A DNA stretch of 64,000 bases from Hemerocallis citrina. Its lineage: Eukaryota; Streptophyta; Magnoliopsida; Asparagales; Asphodelaceae. A program made the position numbers and the translations under genes. The notes under the pieces are model-generated. The model had not been told where the DNA came from. It did no database searches and worked only from the letters and a program-made list of their open reading frames with translations. Location of the stretch: contig CM030363.1 in NCBI GenBank assembly GCA_017893485.1, positions 115,172,004 through 115,236,003 on the forward strand, written 5' to 3'. Positions 32,762 through 42,040 of the stretch are shown one piece after another. Numbering within the stretch: position 1 is the stretch's first letter; every line of letters starts with the position of its first letter.

Positions 32762-33252
32762 GAAAAGGTTGGTGGAAGCTCAGAGCAGGCAGAAAAGCTA
32801 TGCAGACAACCGGAGAAGGGACCTTGAGTTTGAGGTTGGTGACTTCGTCTTCCTGAAGGTATCACCCAGCAAAGGTGTGGTTCGTTTTGGCAAAGGCGGG
32901 AAGTTAGCCCCGAGGTTTATAGGCCCGTATAAGATATTGAAAAGGATCGGGAAAACTGCTTACCGGCTTGAATTACCGGAAGAGTTGTCTCAGGTGCACA
33001 ATGTCTTTCATGTGTCTATGCTGAGAGGTTATATTCCGGACCCGAGTCATCATTTGCCTGAAGTGCCGGAAGATTTGCAGTTAGACCTGAATTACATCGA
33101 GTCTCCTGTTGAGATTGTTGACCGTAGGGAGAAAGTCTTGAGGAATAAGACGATACCGATGGTCAAGGTAGTCTGGAGAAACCACTTGGTTGAAGAGGCT
33201 ACTTGGAATCTGAGGAGAGGATGTTGAAGGACTATCCTGAGCTTTTTGCTTG
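32762..33252 (+). pseudogene. Chromovirus pol 3' fragment (integrase C-terminus and chromodomain), extra copy
   Basis: It matches 41447-41937 almost base for base. It encodes the integrase tail ([39 protein letters not shown]) and most of the chromodomain (SPVEIVDRREKVLRNKTIPM). A one-base deletion near 33205 (ttggaatc against ttgggaatc) shifts the last codons. Unlike the right copy it keeps frame at 32948. Fused at 32761/32762 to Tat element 2. Confidence 0.93.
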
Positions 33253-33918
33253 ATTGTATTTTTGTATCTTGTTTCTTGTTGAGTGTGTTGTATTTTGTTT
33301 GTTCTCTCGCTCTTGATTGTAGTTCCGGGGACGGAACTATTCTAAGGAGGGAGTGCTGTAATACCCTGATTTTTCAATAAATGAAAAATTATTTGTTTTG
33401 CACGTGTTGTGCACGTGCAATATTTTGTTTGAATTATTTTATCATAATGTGTATAATTATTTAATATATTTTTCTCAAATTATTTTAGTACAAAAGCCTT
33501 TCTTTAAAAGCCTTATTCGATTTAATTAAAAAGCCTCTTTCTTAAAAAGCCCAAAAACATTTTTATTTTAATTATTTTTGTAAAATTATTTTGGCCCAAA
33601 AAGAAAGCCCATGAATTAAGTTATTTTAATTAAACTTGTCTTGTAGAAGACTTTTTTTCCACAAAATATTTTTATACAATTTTAGAATGTACAAATTTGG
33701 CCTAGTTGCATGCACGTGCACTACACGTACACGTGCATTGCACACTTCATTTTTGTGGCCGGGTAGCATTCTTTTGGAGGGAAATTTGGATTTTGGGTGT
33801 GGAGAACATGGGGGTAGTTTCAAGGAGGTGGGTAGCTCTTCTAACTCCTACTTTGATCTAAGCCCTTCATTTTACAACCACCAAGACAATCTTGGCCCTC
33901 CATTTCACTCATCTTTGA

Positions 33919-33928
33919 GTATAAATAC
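33919..33928 (+). promoter_or_regulatory. Probable LTR TATA box
   Basis: agtataaata lies about 560 bp into the LTR in an otherwise AT-rich context and precedes a CT-containing leader. The same sequence occurs in the right LTR about 8683 bp further on. Confidence 0.5.
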
Positions 33929-35047
33929 CCCCCTCTCATGGCTAATTTTTCATATGCAAAGTATAATTTCTAAAGCTATAGTATTATAATTGTGTGAGTT
34001 ATAAAAGATAAGAGAGTGTGTGGTTTCTTTTGGTTGCTTGGAGTGGCCGGCATCAAGGAAGGGAGCATTCGGCTAGGACTTGAGAAGCTTTCGGCATTGA
34101 CTTGGAAGCTTGGAGTGGTGCACTCTTTTGGCTAGGAGGAGGTGTTCTCATCTACTAGGACTTGTTGCCTTTTGTGTTTCTCTCCATTAAGGTGGGTAAA
34201 ATATTTCATATTTCTAATGTAGAATCCATGCTAGTTTTATTGTCAACACTATACATGGAAAATACTAATAAGAGTCCACCTTAATTGAAAAGTTAGTATA
34301 TGAATGGATTGGAATGATGTGATTAATTTGTGTGTGAAATTCTAGCATGAAATTAAAGTATATGTAGCACTTTCTATGATTATTAGTTTAATTGAATGAT
34401 GGTGGAATATGGCTAGTATGATGTGTGAAAATCTCCATTAATTGCTTGTAAATTGTATGGTTGAAACATGACAATTGATTAAGATAATGACACACTATGA
34501 AATTTGAATAGAAAGTATCTTGAATGCTTGAGTGATGAGTATGTTAAATTCATGAGTAGAAGTGGCATAAATGAACCAATGAAATTGCTTGTTGTCATCA
34601 AAATAGAAATACCCAAAAAATTAGTATTTTTTTTGAGTTTTACCTATTCATGTGCTACATGAATCCTTTTGCTAATATGAGTATGGGAAAATCCAAAGAT
34701 GTATGTGGTGTGAATATAGATTAATAAACAGTAAGTTATCATAGGAAATTTGGGAATAAAAGAGATTAGAAGACCAATTGATTTTTCAATGTCGAAAATA
34801 AAAGATATGGTAGTCTTAATGAACAATTTATTAATTTGGGTGGAAAAAATTATGTTTTTAGTACAAAAAAATTATTTTATACTTACTGTTATGAAGATCA
34901 GTCAAAGGAGATTAAATCTGGAATTTTTCAGTAGTTTGTATAAAGGCAATATGAACCAAATTGATTTGAACATCGAGTTGTTTTCTAAAACAGTGCGAAT
35001 ATGAAACATATGGATTTTAACTTAGTAATGTGACAACCTGAGCTAGC

Positions 35048-35258
35048 AGCTCAGGCGGTCAATGACTGCGGGTTGCTTCTCTGGCTCGAACGGTTCGAGT
35101 CCCAGCGATGCCAACATTTTTTTCTACAAATTTTGAGGACTTATAACTACCGGTCTGGACACCCTATATACCATTTGATCCCTACTTATATCGCTAGCAC
35201 ATGTTGGCCTGTTGGCGGGTGCTCTGGGCTCTTTCTCTACCGTGCTGGGTTCGATTCC
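35048..35258 (+). repeat. Two tRNA-like (box A/box B) modules inside the left LTR
   Basis: Module 1 has agctcaggcgg (35048-35058, box A-like) and ggttcgagtcc (35092-35102, an exact box B). Module 2 has tggcctgttgg (35205-35215) and ggttcgattcc (35248-35258, an exact box B), followed by a run of A and T. This could be SINE or tRNA-derived sequence absorbed by the LTR. The right LTR carries both, with the first box B altered at its last base (43775-43785). Confidence 0.6.
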
Positions 35259-36810
35259 TCCCTTTAGCACTTTATAAAAAAAATATTTTTTTTGTGAGAT
35301 TGTGATGTCCAAAAAATGTGAGAAAAATATGGTAATTTTCATAAAAATACAAGGAATTTTATGGGATTGAGTTGAGTATTATTTGAAGAAAATATACTGT
35401 AGTTTGTGAACAAATGGTATAATTAAAGCTATGGTTCTAAGACACATACTTATGGAAATTTTCAGTTTATAAAGATATATTGAAATGGATTTATTAGAAA
35501 GTAATTGACAAAAAGAATTTTGTGGTGTGACATGATATTATTAATTCTCACTTGAGGATATTGTGTAAAATATGAAGTATGAGTGTTTAATTATGAAGTG
35601 CATGAGTCCATTGTATGATTATGGAATTTAGAAATCATGTTGATGAGAGAAAAAGAAATTGTTGGCCATGAATATGAATTTTTATGAGTTATAAGTATTC
35701 ACTATGGGCTTGTGAACAAAGTATAATCATGAATAAGAAAGAGTATGAAAATTTGACATGGAAGTTGTTATGAGTTAAAGATTGTGAAATGAAATTTGAA
35801 ATAGAGTAGCTAAGTCTCCCCGGCACCGAGAAATGAAATAAAATGAAATTAGACCAAGGTTGGTCGTGATGAAATGAATAAGTCCGGTTGATGGAGAGGC
35901 TAACTCTAGAGATTAATTTTGTTCATGATTTTTAATAAAACTAAGGACTAGTGCATAGTGAAGACGTGATGAAAGTAAGAGAAAAACACTGAGTATGAGG
36001 GCCCTGGGTAGCGGCGGGAGCGTATCCCAGGAATTCCCATGACGAGTCTGGGTGAGGATACTGTTCCAGAGTACCGTCCCAGTGGCGACGCTCGTGGGAT
36101 GTTTGAAGACTACGGGTGGTGTCATGTTTATGGTGAGAGCGTATCCCAGGAATTTCCCATGATGCGTCTGGGTGAGGATACTACTCCAGAGTGCCTAAAC
36201 ATGAGTTCGTAGGTCAGATAACATCTAGGATACTTACCGTAATTACAGTAGTAGATTAAATCATAACGGGGGATTGAACCCTATAAAGATGAAGAACGAA
36301 TAAGGGCTTGCCCTCGGACCTATGTAGTATGGGATGCATAGAATCCGAACAAGTGTGCATTAGTGTCATGTAACACAATTAACTGCATTAAGGACTAAGT
36401 GCACAATCACAACACGACATCAATAGGGTAGTCCCTTTAGTTTAAAATGTGACAAGTTTGTGGTTGCTAAATATGAAATGTTAAGTTATACTATTTCCGG
36501 CATAGAGAGGATGGCCGTGTATAATGATCGTCGGTTGAATAAACTGACGTACCCACAGTCTGACATGCAGGTGAATGTTATGCTAAAGATTAAAGAGGAT
36601 TTGGATGCTTAAAGATTATATCAAGCTGTTGTACTTGTATTTAATTGTTGCATTTTACTTCCGCTGTGCAAAAGAAAGATGTAATTATGATGTAATCTCT
36701 GATGTATGATGAAAAGTTTTAATTTCCCTGTAAAATTGTACTAAAGAAAGTGAAAAGATCCTGTAGAACATCTCGAATTCAGTGTATTTGGGATTCGGGG
36801 CGTTACAGAG

Positions 36811-36822
36811 TGGTATCAGAGC
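36811..36822 (+). promoter_or_regulatory. Primer-binding site of the chromovirus
   Basis: tggtatcagagc, three bases after the LTR, is complementary to the 3' end of initiator tRNA-Met, the usual primer of plant chromoviruses. Confidence 0.93.
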
Positions 36823-36976
36823 CACGCTTTCTACACTTTCACACTTGTACAAATTTATAGGGAACGACACCCTAGAAGTGGACATTAGAGTGTGTGTTTG
36901 AATCTAGAGATTTAAATGTAAGTGACTTACATTTGTGTTGCTCTAAGATTTATGCCTTCTCCTCTCTATTTCTAAG

Positions 36977-37402
36977 ATGGCTGATCACTTCGACCCTGCT
37001 GGAGACGACGACTGGCACATCATTGAGGAAGAGTACCATCCTGGACAGGCAGATTCCGAGGACGAGTACTACCCTGGACAAGCTGATTCTGATGATGAGG
37101 AGTACCCTGAATCCCGAGAGATCACCCCACCTCCGGATTCATCTGATGATTCTTCTTCCGACGAAGAGGAAGTACCAGTTCCCAGTGGTCTTGTGACTTC
37201 TCTTCAGAGGCAAGTGGAAACCCTGAAGGAGAGAGTTGGATTGTTGGAGGCTCAGCTGGAGAAGCGGAAGGCTGACTATTCTGTTCTTAGCCATCGGATT
37301 TGGGAACTTGAGAAGAAAAAGAACCTAACTGATGTGCTGAAGGATGAGGTTGATGAACTGCGGGAAGAACTTCGAGCAGCGAAGAGGACCCGTAGGAGTT
37401 AG
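36977..37402 (+). CDS. Extra ORF upstream of chromovirus gag, acidic with coiled coil
   Basis: This 141-codon ORF lies between the primer-binding site and gag, about 150 bp before the gag start. Residues 1-68 are very acidic with two GQADSEDEYYPGQADSDDEE-like repeats and a run DSSDDSSSDEEE. Residues 73-141 form heptads (LQRQVETLKERVGLLEAQLE) ending in basic AAKRTRRS. No Cys knuckle or known domain is seen. It is intact although the downstream gag and pol are not. I do not recognise it. It may be a chaperone-like or RNA-binding accessory protein, but that is a guess. Confidence 0.65.
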   Translation: MADHFDPAGDDDWHIIEEEYHPGQADSEDEYYPGQADSDDEEYPESREITPPPDSSDDSSSDEEEVPVPSGLVTSLQRQVETLKERVGLLEAQLEKRKADYSVLSHRIWELEKKKNLTDVLKDEVDELREELRAAKRTRRS

Positions 37403-37548
37403 AGTGTTGTAGCTTCTGTTTCTTTCCGTTCTGATGTCAAAAAATGTTTTTAAATTCGAATGTATAAACTTTTGGAATTCAATGAAATGGAAGTTGGTTT
37501 AAATTCTTGTTATATACTTCGAATTTGACGGATCTTTTGCATCAGAAT

Positions 37549-38554
37549 ATGTCGAGAAGAGGAGCAAGGAATGGGGAAGGTTTGGATCTGGAGACTGAAC
37601 TTGCTAGGGTCTACCAGACGCTGAATGCAGTGGCTCAGAACCAAGCTAGGGGGCCGGCAAATCCAGTGCCCGAGGCGATAAAGCTGGTGGAATCGTTCAA
37701 GAGAATGAAACCACCCGTATTCGAGGGAAAGTCAGACCCAGATACGGCTGACAACTGGATACGGCAAGTGGAGACAATCTTTGAGGTATTGGAGACCCCT
37801 GAGGGTAGCAAGGTCAAGTTGGCAACCTTGCAGCTGGAGAAGGATGCGGCGGTTTGGTGGCAATCCGTGAAGAGGACCATGGGAGGTCTGTTGTTTGGTT
37901 GGGAGGAATTTCTGGAGGAGTTCCGCAGCCATTATTTCCCCTCCGACGTCCAGGAGAAGAAGGCGATGGAGTTCCTGTCGCTTCAGCAAGGCAGCATGTC
38001 GGTGAGAGCCTATGAGACCAAGTTCACTCAGCTCTCCAGGTATGCTCCAGAACTGGTGGCAGGATGAGGCCAAGAAAGCTCGCAAATTCGAGCATGGTCT
38101 GAGGCCTAGTTTAAGATCTCGTATGATACCCCTTGGTATCAGGAGATTCGATAAGCTGGTCAAGAGGGCGGCAGCGACGGAGGCGGATATGGAGCAGTTC
38201 CACGTGGCCCAGAACAGGAGGAACAACTGGCAGTCCGGGAAGAGGCCTGCACATTCGGGGAGTTTCAGGGGGCAACCATCTGCGCAGAGGTTCAAACCGA
38301 CAGGGGCGAACGCTGTGAGTGTGGCTGGGGGGCCTGGAAACAATGGGGTGAGACCTTCTGCGGTGACTTGCTACAACTGTGGTGAAACGGGACACTACAA
38401 ATCTCACTGTCCCAAACTACAGGGTGGAAACAGCAACGCACCAACGCAGCAGGCTGGGAAGAGGCCGTACCAATCAGGGCGAGTATTTGCCTTGACGGAA
38501 GCTGATGCTGAGGAGGCAGATCAGGTCATCTCTGGTACGAGGGCTGGTGTTTAG
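37549..38554 (+). pseudogene. gag of the chromovirus, frameshifted
   Basis: The start (MSRRGARNGEGLDLETELAR) follows an untranslated stretch. The capsid core includes MKPPVFEGKSDPDTADNWIR, FEVLETPEGSKVKLATLQL and VREYETKFTQLSRYAPE-like sequence. A one-base insertion near 38062 (gg for g) ends this frame; the next frame continues with ARKFEHGLRPSLRSRMIPLG and a zinc knuckle CYNCGETGHYKSHC (about 38369-38411). A TAG at 38552 ends it inside a possible intron. Gag assembles the particle and binds RNA. Confidence 0.9.
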
Positions 38555-38621
38555 AGTCTTTGTCATTTCTTTTCCCTTTGTTTAGTGAGGCTGTTATGTA
38601 ATGATGTATATTATGTAACAG
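38535..38621 (+). other. Possible intron between gag and protease of the chromovirus
   Basis: gtacgagg (38535) and tgtaacag (ending 38621) bound an 87-base, T-rich segment that contains the only in-frame stop (TAG, 38552-38554) between the zinc knuckle and the protease. Its length is a multiple of three, and removing it would leave the flanking codons in one frame. A second acceptor, ctttgtttag at 38585, is also available. This is an inference from sequence only. Confidence 0.4.
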
Positions 38622-41600
38622 GCGAACTCTATCTTAATGGAATGAAAGCTGTCGTATTGTTTGATACTGGATCCTCTCATACTTTTGTGTCTCCAAAGTT
38701 TGCTAAAGTGTTGGGAGTTGAACCGAAGATTTTCCCAGGCAAGATCTTATCAGTAGCTACTCCGTCAGGGGAAAACTTTAACCACTGATCGGTATTATGC
38801 TGATTGCGAGATTGTGATTGGGGATAGAATCTTTGGCATTGATCTGATCGAACTGACTATCTTGGGAGTCGATGTTATCATTGGCATTGATTGGATGTCG
38901 GTGTACAGTGCAAGCATCGAGTGTAAGGCCAAGACGGTGACAGTGAAGGCTCCAGGTGGACCTGAAGTCGTGTTCCAAGGGAAGCGGAAATGTTCTAAGC
39001 TGGTGGCAACTATCCGCAAGGAAGAGACTCCTGTGGAAGTGCAAGGGATTCCTGTGGTTCGGGACTATCCGACAGTGTTCTTGGAAGATTTTCCTGGGTT
39101 ACCTCCGCATCGTGATGTAGAGTTCAGCATCACTGTTCAACCGGGAAGTGCACCCATTTCTAAGGCACCTTATAGGATGGCTCGAGTGGAACAGGATGAG
39201 GTGAAACGGCAAATTGAGGAACTGTTGGGAAAAGGCTTTATTCAACCTAGTGCGTCACCTTGGGGAGCACCAGTGCTTTTGGTAAAGAAGAAGGATGGAT
39301 CGATGAGGATGTGCATCGATTACCGGGAGCTGAATAAGGTCACTGTTCAGAATAAGTATCCGATTCCTCGAATTGATGACTTGTTCGATCGTCTGCAAGG
39401 AGCAGCTGTATTCTCCAAAATAGATCTTCGATCAGGTTACCACCAAGTTCGAGTGAAAGCTGAAGATGTGCATAAGACTGCATTTAGAACTCGGCATGGG
39501 CATTACGAATTCTTAGTTATGCCATTCGGAGTGACGAATGCACCTGCAATCTTCATGGACTTGATGAACAGAGTTCTGAGGCCGTTTATTGATTCTTTCG
39601 TCGTGGTGTTTATCGACGATATTCTCGTGTACTCCAAGTCAGAGGAGGAGCACACTGAGCATCTGACAGCGGTGTTGCAGAAGCTGGAAGAGCAGCAGTT
39701 GTATGCCAAGTTATCCAAGTGTGATTTCTGGAAATCTGAAGTGGCATTCCTAGGTCACATCCTTTCTAAGGAGGGAGTGGCAACTGATCCTCAGAAGATA
39801 AAGGCAGTGAGAGATTGGGCGAGGCCTACTACAGTGAAGGAAGTCAGAAGTTTCCTTGGGATGACTGGATATTATCGGAGATTCATTCAAGGTTATGCTC
39901 AAATAGCTGTATCGCTTACAGGGCTGACCAAGAAGAATGTGAGCTTCAAGTGGACCGAGCAATGTGAGGCGAGCTTTCAGGAGTTGAAAGATAGGCTGAC
40001 TACTGCACCTATCTTGGCTTTGCCTAGAGCTGGTGTTGAGTATGACGTTTATAGCGATGCTTCACATCGGGGGCTTGGTTGTGTCTTAATGCAAGAAGGA
40101 AGAGTAATCGCTTATGGGTCCAGGCAACTACGACCACATGAGAAGAATTACCCGACTCATGATCTGGAGTTGGCTGCGATTATCTTTGCCTTGAAGCAAT
40201 TGAGGCACTACGTGTACGGTGAGAAGTTGAATATGTACACGGATCATAAGAGCTTGAAGTATATATATCAGCAGAGGGATCTCAATCTGAGGCAGCGGAG
40301 ATGGTTGGAAGTGCTCGAGGATATGCGACCTGAGATCAAGTATCATCCCGGAAAGGCTAATGTTGTTGCTGATGCACTTAGCCGCAAGAGCAGTTTGGCC
40401 TGTTTGATTACAACTCAGAGGCATCTGATTGAGGAGCTGGACCGAGCTGGTATTGAGGTTGTCTTGCAAGGATTGGGAGCATCTTTGGCTCAGTTGAGGC
40501 TTCAGCCTACTTTGAATGCAAGGATCATTGCAAGTCAGGAGGTTGATGCTGATACTTTGGAGATGAAGGAGCAGGTTGGTGCTGGCAGGTTGCCTGGATT
40601 TCAAATCAGGGAAGGAGTGCTGTGGTTCGGAGACCGGCTGTGCGTTCCAAATCAGGCGGACCTGAAAGAGAGTATTCTTCAGGAGGCGCATGCTACTCTT
40701 CTGTCTGTACATCCTGGGAGTACTAAGATGTACAAGGACATCAAGCAGCATTTCTGGTGGTCAGGTTTGAAGCGGGATGTGGCTGAATTTGTCGCGAAGT
40801 GTGAGGTTTGTCAGCAAGTTAAAGCCGAAAATCAGAGACCCAGAGGTCTATTACAGCCGTTACCTATTCCGGAATGGAAGTGGGATAACATCAGTATGGA
40901 TTTCATTACGGGATTGCCTAAGAGTCCTAAAGGCAATGATGCAATTTGGGTTATAGTCGATCGACTTACCAAGTCCGCTCACTTTTTGGCGATGAAACTC
41001 ACTGCTTCGATGGACAAGTTGGCTGAGATGTATGTTGGTGAGATTGTCCGACTTCATGGCGTTCCTTCGACCATTGTGTCTGATCGAGATGCTCGGTTTA
41101 CTTTGCATTTCTGGAGGAGTCTTCAGACGGCTTTGGGTACCAAGACAGATTTCAGTACTGCTTTTCATCCGCAAACCGATGGGCAGACCGAGAGAGTCAA
41201 TCGTATTCTGGAGGATATGCTGCGGTGTTGTATACTAGACTTTGGAGGCAGTTGGAAAAGGCATTTACCCTTGGTGGAGTTTGCCTACAACAACAGTTTT
41301 CAGGCCAGTATTGGGATGGCGCCGTACGAAGCTCTGTATGGCAGGAAGTGCAGGACTCCTGTTTGTTGGTATGAAGTGGGGGAGCGTCAGTTGTTTGGTC
41401 CTGAGCTTGTACAACTGACTTCTGAGAAGATTGATCTGATCAGGAAAAGGTTGGTGGAAGCTCAGAGCAGGCAGAAAAGCTATGCAGACAACCGGAGAAG
41501 GGACCTTGAGTTTAAGGTTGGTGACTTCGTCTTCCTGAAGGTATCACCCAGCAAAGGTGTGGTTCGTTTTGGCAAAGGCGGGAAGTTAGCCCCGAGGTTT

Positions 41601-41937
41601 ATAGGCCCGTATAAGATATTGAAAAGGATCGGGAAAAACTGCTTACCGGCTTGAATTACCGGAAGAGTTGTCTCAGGTGCACAATGTCTTTCATGTGTCT
41701 ATGCTGAGAGGTTATATTCCGGACCCGAGTCATCATTTGCGTGAAGTGCCGGAAGGTTTGCAGTTAGACCTGAATTACATCGAGTCTCCTGTTGAGATTG
41801 TTGACCGTAGGGAGAAAGTCTTGAGGAATAAGACGATACCGATGGTCAAGGTAGTCTGGAGAAACCACTTGGTTGAAGAGGCTACTTGGGAATCTGAGGA
41901 GAGGATGTTGAAGGACTATCCTGAGCTTTTTGCTTGA
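38586..41937 (+). pseudogene. pol of the chromovirus: protease, RT, RNase H, integrase, chromodomain
   Basis: Protease: VVLFDTGSSHTFVSPKFA (active-site DTG near 38665). A one-base shift near 38785 moves to the long frame 38814-41654. [37 protein letters not shown], and FIDDIL (39609-39626). RNase [19 protein letters not shown] and [16 protein letters not shown]. Integrase: zinc finger with [16 protein letters not shown], core [31 protein letters not shown] block and [20 protein letters not shown]. An extra A near 41636 (five instead of four) ends the frame; the chromodomain follows in 41668-41937. The catalytic residues look intact. Confidence 0.95.
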
Positions 41938-42027
41938 TTGTATTTTTGTATCTTGTTTCTTGTTGAGTGTGTTGTATTTTGTTTGTTCTCTCGCTCTTGA
42001 TTGTAGTTCCGGGGACGGAACTATTCT

Positions 42028-42040
42028 AAGGAGGGAGTGC
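42028..42040 (+). promoter_or_regulatory. Polypurine tract of the chromovirus
   Basis: aaggagggagtgc stands directly before the right LTR. The same tract precedes the left LTR (33344-33356), showing that the left LTR was also the 3' LTR of another copy. Confidence 0.85.

Larger units (their letters stand above)
33357..36807 (+). repeat. Left LTR of the chromovirus (3.45 kb)
   Basis: It runs from tgtaatacccTGATTTTTC to ggggcgttaca. The length is 3451 bp against 3449 bp on the right. A TATA-like stretch (gagtataaatacccc, about 33918) heads a probable transcribed region. It contains two tRNA-like modules (35048-35102, 35205-35258) and a duplicated block of about 60 bp (36018, 36135). It has no protein-coding gene; small ORFs here repeat identically in the right LTR and look non-coding. 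Confidence 0.95.

Noticed and set aside
32667..33227. Open frame joining Tat 2 sequence to chromovirus pol
   Set aside because: It spans the 32761 fusion and its first 30 codons are the wrong strand of Tat pol, so it is an accidental fusion.
35040..35110. A genuine tRNA gene at the tRNA-like module
   Set aside because: Box motifs are good but I cannot fold a convincing cloverleaf with paired acceptor arms, and it is duplicated in both LTRs.
33626..35342. Small ORFs in the chromovirus LTR (for example 33636-33989, 34750-35004, 35073-35267), repeated at 42319-43950
   Set aside because: They recur because the LTR is duplicated, not because they are conserved; they lack recognisable domains, and the 35073 ORF runs through tRNA-like sequence.
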